Shown: positions 6,185 through 15,300 of the stretch, one piece after another
How positions within the stretch are numbered: the stretch's first letter is position 1
Layout: every line of letters begins with the position of its first letter
Assembly: GCA_002358835.1 (NCBI GenBank)
Contig: DEPP01000083.1
Coordinates: 1-18,866 of the forward strand
Origin: Bacteroidales bacterium UBA3389
GTDB lineage: Bacteria > Bacteroidota > Bacteroidia > Bacteroidales > P3
Direction: 5' to 3'
Length of the DNA: 18,866 nt
Notes under the pieces: generated by a model
The model's database searches: none
Seen by the model: only the letters and a program-made list of their open reading frames with translations
What the model was told of the DNA's origin: nothing
Program-made: the position numbers and the translations under genes

Positions 6185-6995
6185 TTTCGTTTCTCAATTC
6201 GTCTTCTACTTCAGCTGCTATGCTTTGGTCAACTAATATTCTTCCGCAATACTCACAAACGATAATCTTTTTGTGCATGCGTATATCCATTTGACGTTGG
6301 TGAGGAATTTTGTTGAAACATCCTCCGCAAGCATCACGATCCACAGTAACGACAGCCAAACCGTTTCTAGCGTTTGAGCGAATACGTTTGAAAGCTGTAA
6401 GGTATCTTTCTTCGATAAGTTTTTCGTTCTCTTCTGCTTTTGTAACCAATACCTTCTCTCTTTCTTCTGTTTCTTTGATTATTTCATCGAGTTCGGATTT
6501 CTTTACTTCAAGATCTTTGATTTTTTCATCGAAGATTTCAGTGTATTTTTCTATTTCACCCTTATAGTTTTCGATGTTAGCCTTAGCCTCTCTGATTCTT
6601 TTTTCGCAAAGTTGCTTTTCAAGCTCTTGAAACTCTATTTCTTTCGCTAAAGATTCGTACTCTCTGTTGTTGCGAACGTTGTTTTGTTGGTCAGAATATT
6701 TTGCAATCAAAGCATCGCTTTCTTTTATCTTTTGTTTCTTCTCTTCTATCGATTCTTCGCAAGCAACTATTTCATCCTTAAATTTACCTATTCTGGTTTT
6801 AAGACCTTCTGTTTCGTCTTCCAAATCCTGTACTTCCAATGGAAGTTCCCCTCTGATGATTCTTATTTTATCAATTTGTGAATCAATTTGTTGCAATCTG
6901 TAAAGAGCAATCAATCGCTTCTCTACCGCCAAATCCGCTTCTTCGCTTTTGAATACGGGTTTCGGAGTCTCTGCTTCTTTTACTTTCTTTGCCAT
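6177..6995 (-). CDS. Coiled-coil protein with C4 zinc ribbon (DUF164 type)
   Basis: This 272-residue protein has two parts. Residues about 25-205 are charged, with heptad-like Leu/Ile spacing (RLQQIDSQIDKI, LEVKKSELDEIIKET), and predict a long antiparallel coiled coil. Residues 220-252 form a zinc ribbon with CGGC (Cys223, Cys226) and CEYC (Cys247, Cys250), separated by an IPHQRQ motif typical of the DUF164 family. No signal peptide is present, so it is cytoplasmic. The family often lies next to Nif3-type genes in Bacteroidetes, as here, but its role is not firmly known; nucleic-acid binding is suggested only by the ribbon. It starts 18 bases after the Nif3 gene and overlaps the dihydroorotase gene by eight bases. 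Confidence 0.88.
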   Translation of the reverse strand: MAKKVKEAETPKPVFKSEEADLAVEKRLIALYRLQQIDSQIDKIRIIRGELPLEVQDLEDETEGLKTRIGKFKDEIVACEESIEEKKQKIKESDALIAKYSDQQNNVRNNREYESLAKEIEFQELEKQLCEKRIREAKANIENYKGEIEKYTEIFDEKIKDLEVKKSELDEIIKETEEREKVLVTKAEENEKLIEERYLTAFKRIRSNARNGLAVVTVDRDACGGCFNKIPHQRQMDIRMHKKIIVCEYCGRILVDQSIAAEVEDELRNENV

Positions 6996-7013
6996 CTGTA
7001 TATGTTGTATTTA

Positions 7014-7814
7014 TTAAATATTCTTTACCTTATTAGGAGCTGTGTCCATGAATAGGGGCACAAAATTACAAAATTTTTCTGATAATAAAGCAATAAGGTG
7101 TTCTTTTATAAATGATTCGCTCTCAAAATGCCCTATGTCTGCCAATGCGATTTGTTTTTCGCAGTCTAAAAACTGATGATATTTAATATCTGCCGTAAGA
7201 AAACAATCAGCATTTTGTCTTAATGCGTCATCGATAAATTCAGAACCGCTTCCGCCACAAAAAGCCACGGTTTTAATTTTATCATTTTTCCCTTCAATGT
7301 ATTTGATGTTGTGAATATTGAGTGCTTTCTTAATATGTAAAAGATATTCTTGCAAATCAGTTGCTTCTTCCAATTCTCCAATGCCACCAATTCCGAAGAA
7401 TCCATCTTCATTCGTTCTTGCATCCTCACATAACGGCCTTATGTTTCTTATGCCTAATTTGTTCGCAAGAATAGTATTTACTCCCGGATTAGCAGCATCA
7501 AGATTTGTGTGAGCAGAATAAAGAGCGATATTGTTTATTATAGCTTTCAGTAGAGTGTTTGTTACATTGTCTTTGCCGGTAAAGCGTTTCATTGCTCTGA
7601 AAACCAAAGGATGGTGAGATACAATGAGATTGCAATTGCTTTCGATTGCTTTATCGACAACCGATTCGCTGATGTCGAAGCATACATATATGCCTGTGCA
7701 AATTACATCTTTGTTTCCGCATAGCAAACCTGCATTATCGTAAGACTCCTGCCAAGACAGAGGTATGACTTTGTCCAATTCTGTGCTTATTTTACCTATT
7801 GTGATAGAACTCAT
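7014..7814 (-). CDS. Nif3-family dinuclear metal protein (YbgI/YqfO type)
   Basis: This is a 266-residue protein. Nif3 proteins bind two metal ions in a cavity and are often annotated GTP cyclohydrolase I type 2, although the cellular role is unsettled. Visible metal-site motifs are SHHPLVF with His67 and His68, HTNLD with His102 and Asp106, and DIGHFESE with His229 and Glu231. ESYDNAGLLCG near residues 23-33 is also family-typical. Many Bacteroidetes members are about 360 residues because of a PII-like insert between the halves. This one lacks most of that insert and is close to the 247-residue E. coli YbgI. It sits 12 bases after the RluA-like gene and 18 before the zinc-ribbon gene, in one operon. 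Confidence 0.9.
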   Translation of the reverse strand: MSSITIGKISTELDKVIPLSWQESYDNAGLLCGNKDVICTGIYVCFDISESVVDKAIESNCNLIVSHHPLVFRAMKRFTGKDNVTNTLLKAIINNIALYSAHTNLDAANPGVNTILANKLGIRNIRPLCEDARTNEDGFFGIGGIGELEEATDLQEYLLHIKKALNIHNIKYIEGKNDKIKTVAFCGGSGSEFIDDALRQNADCFLTADIKYHQFLDCEKQIALADIGHFESESFIKEHLIALLSEKFCNFVPLFMDTAPNKVKNI

Positions 7815-7826
7815 CTTGATATGGTT

Positions 7827-8693
7827 TTACAAATTTATAGAATAGAAACTTTTAGGTGCTTCTAAGTGAAGATTGATCGTTGATTTTGTTATAGGATGTT
7901 TGAACTTCAAGCCGACAAGACATAGTTTCATAAAGTTGTTATTGTAATTCGATTTTCCTATGAATGAATCAGCAACAATCGGATTGCCTATTTGTTCAAA
8001 TAAATTTCTGCAATCGAAAGCATCTCCCTTTGTTTGCTTTATTTCTATCAAGTGAAATGTTTCGTCTTTTACTGCTATATTCTCTTTTAATTCGTATTGC
8101 AAAGAAATTGTTCTTGATTCCGATTGCTCGTTTTTTTGATGTGTTCCTTGCAACTCGTAGTTTCTGAAACTCTTTTTGCTTTCGGCAAGTGGGTTCTCTA
8201 CAATTCCGATATATTTTTTCTCAACTTCACTTTCCCAAGCCAAAGACAAAATATTTGCTGTGCGTTTATCTCTTGCCAATATGCACAAGCCCGAGTCTAA
8301 ATCATCGACCTTGTAAATTGCATAGGCATTCTCTCTGTTTCCATACTTTCTTTTCAAATATGATTTAACCATACTGCTCACCGTTTGCCCTTTGTAGGAA
8401 ACTTTTGAAAGGAAACGTAATCCACACGACTTGTTTACTATAATCAGATTCTGATCCTCATAAATCACAGGTAAACTTGATTTTTGTTTTGCAATCTTTG
8501 CCCCACCTTTATATTTGGTATATTCGACTGCTTCGCCTTTAGGTATTATCAATTCCCAGCTTTTGACAATTGCACCTTTATAGCTGACGCATCCATACAT
8601 AATCATTTTCTTTAACTTCGTTGTTGAAGTTTCTTGGAAAAAGTCTCCAAGCAATTCAAGCAGGTTTGAATCTTTTTTTGCCGTTATTCTCAT
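7827..8693 (-). CDS. Divergent RluA-family pseudouridine synthase-like protein
   Basis: This 288-residue protein has the RluA layout. Residues 8-60 resemble an S4 RNA-binding domain (LKKMIMYGCVSYKG, then a GEAVEY end). A synthase core follows, with VIYEDQNLIIVNKSCGL at 76-92, YIGIVENP at 161-168, GNPIVADSFIG at 236-246 and LKFKHPITK at 262-270. The usual HRLDxxTSG catalytic motif reads YKVDDLDSG, keeping the catalytic aspartate position (Asp130) but losing the His-Arg-Leu. The usual GRTHQIR motif reads GDAFDCR. RluA enzymes convert specific uridines in rRNA or tRNA to pseudouridine. Activity of this copy is uncertain, and the target RNA cannot be told. It is the first gene of the minus-strand operon, with a promoter element at 8714-8721. 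Confidence 0.8.
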   Translation of the reverse strand: MRITAKKDSNLLELLGDFFQETSTTKLKKMIMYGCVSYKGAIVKSWELIIPKGEAVEYTKYKGGAKIAKQKSSLPVIYEDQNLIIVNKSCGLRFLSKVSYKGQTVSSMVKSYLKRKYGNRENAYAIYKVDDLDSGLCILARDKRTANILSLAWESEVEKKYIGIVENPLAESKKSFRNYELQGTHQKNEQSESRTISLQYELKENIAVKDETFHLIEIKQTKGDAFDCRNLFEQIGNPIVADSFIGKSNYNNNFMKLCLVGLKFKHPITKSTINLHLEAPKSFYSINL

Positions 8694-8713
8694 AAATTCT
8701 ATCTAAGATTCTG

Positions 8714-8721
8714 CAAATGTA
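8714..8721 (-). promoter_or_regulatory. -7 element for the rluA-like/nif3/zinc-ribbon/pyrC operon
   Basis: On the minus strand TACATTTG matches the TAnnTTTG consensus exactly and ends 20 bases before the first codon at 8693. No clear TTTG lies 19-21 bp upstream, so only half the promoter is supported. Confidence 0.55.
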
Positions 8722-8734
8722 CGTTTTTTTTGTG

Positions 8735-8742
8735 TAATTTCG
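8735..8742 (+). promoter_or_regulatory. Possible -7 element for the gldA-like gene
   Basis: TAATTTCG differs from the TAnnTTTG consensus by one base and lies 21 bases before the ATG at 8764. No -33 TTTG is found at the right spacing. It is 13 bp from the divergent -7 element on the other strand, so the two promoters would share their upstream DNA. Confidence 0.3.
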
Positions 8743-8763
8743 CACTTTAAAAGAGATTAGAGT

Positions 8764-9474
8764 ATGTCGATTGTAATAAAAAACATCAGCAAAGTATATG
8801 GAACGCAAAAAGCTTTGGACAACGTTAGCCTTTCAATAGGAGAGGGAGAGATTGTCGGATTGCTTGGACCTAATGGAGCAGGAAAATCAACCATGATGAA
8901 GATTTTGACATGCTTTATTCCACCTACAGAGGGCAGTGCAGAGATTTGCGGATATGATATTTTCGAACATCAAATGGAGATAAAACGTTCGGTAGGTTAC
9001 CTTAGCGAACAGAACCCTCTTTATTATGATATGTATGTTCGTGAATTCCTTTTGCTCGTTGCAGGAATCCATAAGATAGAACGAAAGTTAAGAAAAACAA
9101 GAGTAGAAGAGGTGATTGCTCTTACCGGACTTGAAAAAGAGGCAAACAAAAAGATAGGAACATTAAGCAAGGGTTATAAGCAACGTGTCGGTTTAGCACA
9201 GGCCCTTATTCACGATCCTAAGGTGTTAATTTTGGATGAGCCGACAACAGGTTTGGATCCGAATCAGTTGGTAGAAATAAGAAACCTTATAAAGCAAATA
9301 GGGCAATCAAAGACCATACTTTTATCAACTCACATCATGCAAGAAGTCGAGGCAGTCTGCTCAAGAGTAATAATAATCAATAACGGACGACTTGTAGCCG
9401 ATGATGAAACAAAACAATTGTCTGCAGGCGGCAGTTTGGAAAAGAAATTCAGAGAAATAACAGCCAATATATAA
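8764..9474 (+). CDS. gldA: ABC transporter ATP-binding protein, GldA-like, short form
   Basis: This is a 236-residue cytoplasmic ABC ATPase. In flavobacteria GldA works with the membrane proteins GldF and GldG, is needed for gliding, and is widespread in non-gliding Bacteroidetes. Motifs in order: Walker A GPNGAGKST (35-43), Q-loop segment YLSEQNPLYYDMYVREF (79-95), signature LSKGYKQ (134-140), Walker B VLILDEP (154-160) and H-loop STH (188-190). The NPLYYDMYVRE and LDPNQLVEIRNLIK segments are strongly GldA-like. Typical GldA is about 300 residues. This copy stops soon after the core with SLEKKFREIT, so the usual C-terminal domain is missing. No permease is adjacent. The stop codon shares one base with the start of the SGNH gene. 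Confidence 0.85.
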   Translation: MSIVIKNISKVYGTQKALDNVSLSIGEGEIVGLLGPNGAGKSTMMKILTCFIPPTEGSAEICGYDIFEHQMEIKRSVGYLSEQNPLYYDMYVREFLLLVAGIHKIERKLRKTRVEEVIALTGLEKEANKKIGTLSKGYKQRVGLAQALIHDPKVLILDEPTTGLDPNQLVEIRNLIKQIGQSKTILLSTHIMQEVEAVCSRVIIINNGRLVADDETKQLSAGGSLEKKFREITANI

Positions 9475-10667
9475 TGTTGAGGTTGCGACTTGTTTTGTGC
9501 TTGTCCCTGATTTTGGGGTCGCAATTGGTTTTTGCTCAGCTAAAACAAGTAGGCAATTATTCGTTTCTAAACATAGAATCGAACCGAATTGCGTATTACG
9601 GTAATTCCTCCTTAGGATTCGAACGCATTTATAAGAAATTCTCCCCTATGATAAAGCAGGGAAAAGGACAAGTAAGAATACTTCATATCGGAGATTCGCA
9701 TTTGCAGGCGGATTTCTTTTCAGGCAGGGTCAGAGCTAACTTTCAGAGTATTCTTCCGGGCTTGCAAGGAGCAAGGGGTGTGATTTGTCCCTATATGAAA
9801 AGATGCCCCGATAGTTATAAGATAACTTATGGAACTCAATGGCAGCATTACAACATCCTATCAAAAGAACAAAGTACCATCTTCGCAAACACCGTTTATA
9901 CAACAGAGAAAAATGCAAGTATAAGGATAGCTGTAAATCATCGAAATCCGATAAAATATGATTTTGACAAGGTTCGGATATATCACTCTCCGCTTAAACC
10001 ACAAGAGAGAATAGATATAGATTATCCTTCGTACAAAAAAGTCAGCGTAGAAGACGGATATACTGTTTTCACTCTTAACGGTTATACGGACACAATAAAC
10101 ATAAGCGTGAACAAAACTTCAAACGATACGTTGTTTATTCATGGATTTTATTTCGATAACGAAGATGCGGGCGTTGTGTATAACGTTACGGGTGTCAATT
10201 CTGCCGAAGCACGTCATTATTTGAAGATAAAATCGGATGAGAGTTTGAAAACACTTGGTCTTGATTTGGTTATAATAAGTCTTGGAACAAATGATTGCTA
10301 TGAGGTAAGCGGAGTGGAGAGTTTTGCAAGCAATTTGACCGAGTTGGTAGCTAAAATCAGAGAACAAATACCCGATGTGGCGATATTGCTGACAACGCCT
10401 TCGGATTGTTGGTACAAGAAAAAACATGTAAACAAGCGAATGAAAGAGGCAAGAAACATTATAAAAGAAGTGGCAAAACAAAACGATTGTGCGGTATGGG
10501 ATTGGTATGAAGTAATGGGAGGAGAGGGTGTTTCGAGTAAATGGGTAGACAGACAGTTGATGCAAAAAGACAGAGTGCATTTAACGCTGAACGGATATTA
10601 TTTACAAGGTGATTTACTTTTCAATGCGCTGTGGTCGGAGATTGAGAAAAAGATATTCGTTCAATAA
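9474..10667 (+). CDS. Exported SGNH/GDSL-family hydrolase or acyltransferase
   Basis: This is a 397-residue protein with a signal peptide (MLRLRLVLCLSLILG, cleavage likely after VFAQ). SGNH blocks are visible: ILHIGDSHLQAD with nucleophile Ser75, SLGTNDCYE with Asn273, and KDRVHLTLNGY with Asp366 and His369. About 190 residues between the first two blocks form an extra, probably beta-rich, insert (residues 85-260). The IGDSHLQAD version is typical of Bacteroidetes envelope enzymes that often travel with an MBOAT protein and act as O-acetyl esterases or transferases on cell-wall glycans. The MBOAT here is 5 kb away at 3128-4660. Its ATG shares the last base of the gldA stop codon (TAATG), which implies translational coupling. 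Substrate is unknown. Confidence 0.85.
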   Translation: MLRLRLVLCLSLILGSQLVFAQLKQVGNYSFLNIESNRIAYYGNSSLGFERIYKKFSPMIKQGKGQVRILHIGDSHLQADFFSGRVRANFQSILPGLQGARGVICPYMKRCPDSYKITYGTQWQHYNILSKEQSTIFANTVYTTEKNASIRIAVNHRNPIKYDFDKVRIYHSPLKPQERIDIDYPSYKKVSVEDGYTVFTLNGYTDTINISVNKTSNDTLFIHGFYFDNEDAGVVYNVTGVNSAEARHYLKIKSDESLKTLGLDLVIISLGTNDCYEVSGVESFASNLTELVAKIREQIPDVAILLTTPSDCWYKKKHVNKRMKEARNIIKEVAKQNDCAVWDWYEVMGGEGVSSKWVDRQLMQKDRVHLTLNGYYLQGDLLFNALWSEIEKKIFVQ

Positions 10668-10670
10668 ATG

Positions 10671-10702
10671 TTTGTTCACAACGAAATAAAGTACTATCTT
10701 TG
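10671..10702 (+). promoter_or_regulatory. Promoter of the GAPDH gene
   Basis: TTTG at 10671-10674 is followed by a 20-bp spacer and a perfect TATCTTTG at 10695-10702. It begins three bases after the SGNH stop codon. Transcription would begin near 10709, giving a leader of about 33 bases. A match this good fits a highly expressed glycolytic gene. Confidence 0.85.
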
Positions 10703-10741
10703 CAAAAATATTTTCAGTAAAAATTTTAATACATAATAGTT

Positions 10742-11749
10742 ATGGTTAAAGTAGCAATTAACGGATTTGGCCGTATTGGTAGAGTTTCTTTTAGAAACAT
10801 ACAAAAAAAGAAGAATGTTGAAGTAGTGGCAATAAACGATTTGACAGATGCTTCAACACTTGCTCATCTATTGAAATATGACTCTGTTCACGGACGTTTT
10901 GACGGAGAAGTAAAGGCAGATGGTGAGTACCTTGTTGTCAATGGAAAGAGAATAAGAGTTTATTCTGAAAGAGATCCGGAACAATTGCCTTGGGGAGAAT
11001 TGGGAGTTGATATCGTAATCGAATCAACAGGTATCTTCAAGACAAAAGAAAAGATGACTAAACACATCAAAGCAGGTGCTAAAAAAGTGATACTTACTGT
11101 TCCTGCAGACAAAGCAGAAGATGTTGATGCTACAGTGGTATTGGGTGTTAATGACAGCATATTGACAAAAGAAATGACTTGTGTATCTAATGCATCTTGC
11201 ACAACAAACTGCTTGGCACCAATAGCAAAAGTTTTGAATGACAAGTTCGGTATTAAGAGAGGTTTGATGAACACTGTTCACTCTTACACAAACGATCAAC
11301 ACATCTTAGACCTTCCTCACAAAGACTTGAGAAGAGCAAGAGCAGCCGCTTGTTCTATAATACCTACATCGACAGGTGCAGCAAAGGCCGTTGGTTTGGT
11401 AATACCTGAATTGGCAGGAAAACTACACGGATTGTCAATGCGTGTTCCAACACCTGATGGTTCTGTTGTCGATTTGACGGTTGAGTTGGAAAAAACAGCA
11501 ACTGTAGAAGAAATCAATGCAGCAGTAAAAGAAGCGGCAGAAGGTCCGATGAAAGGAATCTTGGAATATGTTGAAGATCCTATTGTTAGCTGTGATATAG
11601 TTGGAAATCCGCATTCATCTATTTTCGATTCAAAACTTACAATGGTTATGGACGGAAATTTCGTGAAAGTTGTATCATGGTACGATAACGAAAACGGATA
11701 TTCAAACAGAGTTTGCGATTTGGCAGAAAGATTAGCTGAGCTTATCTAA
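10742..11749 (+). CDS. gapA: Glyceraldehyde-3-phosphate dehydrogenase, type I
   Basis: This 335-residue cytoplasmic enzyme converts glyceraldehyde 3-phosphate, phosphate and NAD+ to 1,3-bisphosphoglycerate in glycolysis. The N-terminal NAD-binding motif is NGFGRIGR (7-14), and the acidic residue in AINDL (Asp33) fits NAD over NADP preference. The catalytic motif is SNASCTTNCLAP, with Cys153 and its partner His180. PTSTGAAKAVG, RVPTPDGSVVDL and the final WYDNENGYSNRV are the conserved substrate and tetramer segments. Length and motifs are fully standard. The gene has its own promoter and a strong terminator, so it is a monocistronic unit. Confidence 0.97.
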   Translation: MVKVAINGFGRIGRVSFRNIQKKKNVEVVAINDLTDASTLAHLLKYDSVHGRFDGEVKADGEYLVVNGKRIRVYSERDPEQLPWGELGVDIVIESTGIFKTKEKMTKHIKAGAKKVILTVPADKAEDVDATVVLGVNDSILTKEMTCVSNASCTTNCLAPIAKVLNDKFGIKRGLMNTVHSYTNDQHILDLPHKDLRRARAAACSIIPTSTGAAKAVGLVIPELAGKLHGLSMRVPTPDGSVVDLTVELEKTATVEEINAAVKEAAEGPMKGILEYVEDPIVSCDIVGNPHSSIFDSKLTMVMDGNFVKVVSWYDNENGYSNRVCDLAERLAELI

Positions 11750-11784
11750 TAGCGAAACATATTTTCAAAGTAGAAAAATACAAC

Positions 11785-11831
11785 AACCGGAACAAGATTG
11801 AAATTATCGAAATCTTGTTTCGGTTTTTTTT
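11785..11831 (+). terminator. Strong Rho-independent terminator of gapA
   Basis: A 15-bp stem with a single G-U pair forms from 11785-11799 (AACCGGAACAAGATT) and 11811-11825 (AATCTTGTTTCGGTT), with an 11-base loop. It is followed by eight T residues ending at 11831, and lies 35 bases after the stop codon. Confidence 0.93.
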
Positions 11832-11853
11832 GTTGTTATCCCCGCAAAACGAT

Positions 11854-11958
11854 TCTTTGTTTTGCAAAATCCGTTCTTGATTTGGGTAAAATGAATCTTT
11901 GTTTCAGAAGATTTTTTCTTGATTTGAGCAGAATGATTCTTTGTTTTATTTTCGTAAG
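11854..11958. repeat. 21-bp tandem repeat, array B (five units)
   Basis: Units start at 11854, 11875, 11896, 11917 and 11938, exactly 21 bp apart. They begin TCTTTGTTTTG, TCTTGATTTGG, TCTTTGTTTCAG, TCTTGATTTGAG and TCTTTGTTTTATTTT. Two versions, TCTTTGTTT and TCTTGATTT, alternate strictly, so the higher-order period is 42 bp. Units 3-5 align without gaps to array A at 228-291. The array begins 22 bases after the gapA terminator. It has no reading frame; the function is unknown. Confidence 0.8.
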
Positions 11959-12241
11959 ATGAAGAAATAGAATTTGTGGAATGTTTTCTTTATAAAAAGG
12001 TCGTGTAAAACTTGTTTTCTGAAAGGGAAGAAGGCAATTTTTAACCTAAATATACCCATTTCACCCCGCTTTATTTATATTTTTCTTATTTAATTGTTTT
12101 GGCTGTATTTTGTAAAAATATGAAAATCTTAAGTTTTTGTATTTCAAATGGAAAAGATAATATGTTTTGTTAAGCAATTTGCGTGCCATTGTTAAAATGA
12201 ATTTCCTTTTCTTTTTTAAGGGATAAAAAGTTATTGTAAAA
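11959..12241. other. AT-rich spacer upstream of the giant gene
   Basis: I see no gene, hairpin terminator or clear repeat in this stretch. The longest ATG-started frame I noted (at 12120) is only 17 codons. The run of A and T tracts may curve the DNA or act as an upstream promoter element for the strong promoter at 12242-12273, but that is speculation. Confidence 0.4.
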
Positions 12242-12273
12242 TTTGGATATTATGTTTTTTCTTGGTAATTTTG
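12242..12273 (+). promoter_or_regulatory. Promoter of the giant Fn3/jelly-roll gene
   Basis: TTTG at 12242-12245 is followed by a 20-bp spacer and a perfect TAATTTTG at 12266-12273. Transcription would begin near 12280, leaving a leader of about 36 bases before the ATG at 12316. Confidence 0.8.
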
Positions 12274-12315
12274 AGCCTTCAAAGTAAAATTAGTATTAAC
12301 AAAATAATAGACAAG

Positions 12316-15300
12316 ATGAAAAGATTACTATTATTTGCGATGGCAATCATTTTTGCTATGCAATTGTCGGCTCAGACAATGTTTCATGTAGTCGGCGACA
12401 CAACAACATCAACAACTTCTTATTATGTACCGGCGTACACGAATTGGAAGAATTCATTTACCGAGGCGCTCTATCCTGCAAGTGAGTTGGTGCCGGGTAT
12501 GATTACAAGTATTAGTTATTACAACTCAGGAAATGCTTACAATAACGGAACCATAAAGATCTACATGAAAGTGGTAGATCAATCTTCCATTACAAGTTTT
12601 GTTGTAGGTTCTGATTTTACAGAAGTATATTCCGGTCCTGCAAACTTTGTGTTAGGAAGAAATACTTACGAACTTACAACTCCTTTTGCTTACACTGGAG
12701 TAGGTAATTTGCTCGTTGCTTTTATAAGGGACGGTACTGAATATGGCTCATACCCTTCTTGGAAAAAAACAACAGTTGGTTCATCTATTTATACATACTC
12801 TGACACACAAGAATATTTCATTACAACTGCTATATCAGGAACTACTATGACCGGTGTTCCTGTAACTATGTTTGGAATGGAAAGCTTAGGAGATGATTTT
12901 TGCTATCCTCCTATGAATTTATCTTGTTCAGGTTTAGAACAAACAGGAGCAACTATTAGTTGGGAAACAATGAGTGAAACTAACACTACTTTCGGTTTAG
13001 CATATAGAATGGTTGGTGAAGAAGAATGGACAACCGAAAGTGAAAATATAAATGATTTATCTTATACTCTTTCTGGTCTTGATATTTATACTCAATATGA
13101 AGTAAAGGTTTGGACAGTGTGTGATGAAGAAAACAGTTCTGAATCATTAATTAGTTTTTGGACTTTGCCTTCTGCTGAACAACTGATAGAAATTCCATAC
13201 GAACAAAATTTCGATGCATTGGAATCTTTGGAAAACTGGGATTTATGGACGGTTTCAGGCACGGGAGCAAATCAATGGTACTTGGGACCTTTGGGTTCAA
13301 ACGAGGCTGTTGAAGAAGGAGAAACACCGATGGGTCAAGGTCTTTACATAAGTAATGACAACGGAGTAACTAATGCTTATGATCCTGACGGAGATGCTGC
13401 AGTTGCACATCTTGCTACTCTTATAAACATAGAAGATGATACATACTATGGAATTGAATTTGACTATAAAGCCGTAGGGGAATTAAGTTGGGACGAAGTT
13501 GTTGTGTCTTTATTCCCGCTTGGAACAACGCTTCCTACGACTAATGCTGTACCTTCTTACATGATAGGAAGAAGTGCTTCAAATACCAATCAGTGGGTAA
13601 GGGTTGCCATACCGTTCCCTAATGATATAGCCCCCGGAGCGTATCAATTGGTAATTTCATGGAGAAACGATGGTAGTGGTGGTTACACTCCTCCTGCTTC
13701 AATTGATAATCTTTACATTTTCTCTACACCTTGTGCAAGAGTTAATGAATTTACTACAACAATGGAAGACGCAGACGGAAGCGTTACGATGAATGTTGAG
13801 GTTACAGATGAACTTAATGAAGGAGCAGAATATATTGTTTCTTACAGATATTCAGGTGATACAACTTGGTACACAGCAGAAGGAACAAGTCCTATTGCAG
13901 TAACTGGTTTACCATACTCTTCAAGAGTAGAGTATAAAGTAACAGCAAATTGTGGTGAAAGTGAACTTGCAGTTACCTCTGACACTTACACAGAATGGAC
14001 TCTTTGTAATTCAATATCAGAATTTCCTTACGTTGAAAACTTTGATGAAAATTCATTTATCGCAATTCAAGATTCTGCAAGAGCAAACAGAACTTCTTTG
14101 AATTGTTGGTATAATGTAAATGGAGGATATACTTCTTCTTATTATTGGAGTGGAATTAGTTCGGATGTCGGAATTGATTCAACAAAAGCGTTGTATTTCT
14201 ATGGAACAACTTCTACATCATCTTACGATTTTTCTGATTGGATGATTACTCCTATATTTGAAATGACAGGAAACGAAAGATTGAATTTCCAATACAAAAC
14301 ATCTTCAACTACCAATGCTCCTGTGATAGATGTAATGGTGCTTGATGTAAATGAAACTGATTATGTTTCAATGGCAGATACAGCAAACTTTACATTGCTT
14401 ACATCAATCAACACAGCAGGTCAAGCAACAGGTGAATGGAATATGGCAGAAATTTTCTTGAACGAATATACAGGTAATATTCGTTTGGCTCTTGCTGCAA
14501 GACAAAAGTCATCTACTTTCTATATTGATGATTTCTCAATTAGTGAAATCCCTGATTGTCCTGAAGTTTACGGATTGACAGTAGATGGTGGAGATCATTC
14601 TGCATACGTTAGTTACAATACAGCAAATATTGGAGAAGCAGGCGTTACAGTAGCATACGCAGAGGTGATTGAAGGAGAAGAATTTGATCCTGAAAGTGCA
14701 CAAACTATTTCTATTGCTGCAGATGCTGAATTACCATTCCAAATAACAGATTTGACAGAAGGAACAACATACATCTTTGCTGCACAACAATCATGTGGCG
14801 GAGCGTGGACAGAACCTGTTACTGCAACTGTTCCTATGGTTTATGCTCTTCCTGTATCATTTGATTTTGATACTCCTGAAACAACTCCTGTTTTAACATA
14901 TACTTCAACTAATGCAAATAGTTGGGTAATAGGAACAGCAGATAATAATACAGTTGATGATTCAGGTTCTCCAACAGCAGGTGGTGCTTTGTATGTTTCA
15001 AATGATAACGGAGCAACAGTAAGTTATACTATTTCTCCAGCTTCAACAGCATTTGCTTCATTACCTTTCTCTATTGAACCAACAGGAGAAATACATATTT
15101 CATTTGATTGGAAGTGTGTAGGAGAGTTCAATATATCTTCATATTCTACTTCTATATATGACTATATGGAAGTAAAACTTGTCCCTAATGGTAGCGAATT
15201 TACAGAAGGAATTACTATAACAGATAAATTGTATAATAATTCAACTTGGCAATCATTCAGCACTATTATTCCTGCAGGAGGATTGGAAGGTATTTACAAC

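Noticed and set aside
10119..10580. Minus-strand open frame of 153 codons opposite the SGNH gene
   Set aside because: The plus strand carries the SGNH catalytic blocks here; the antisense frame has no family features.
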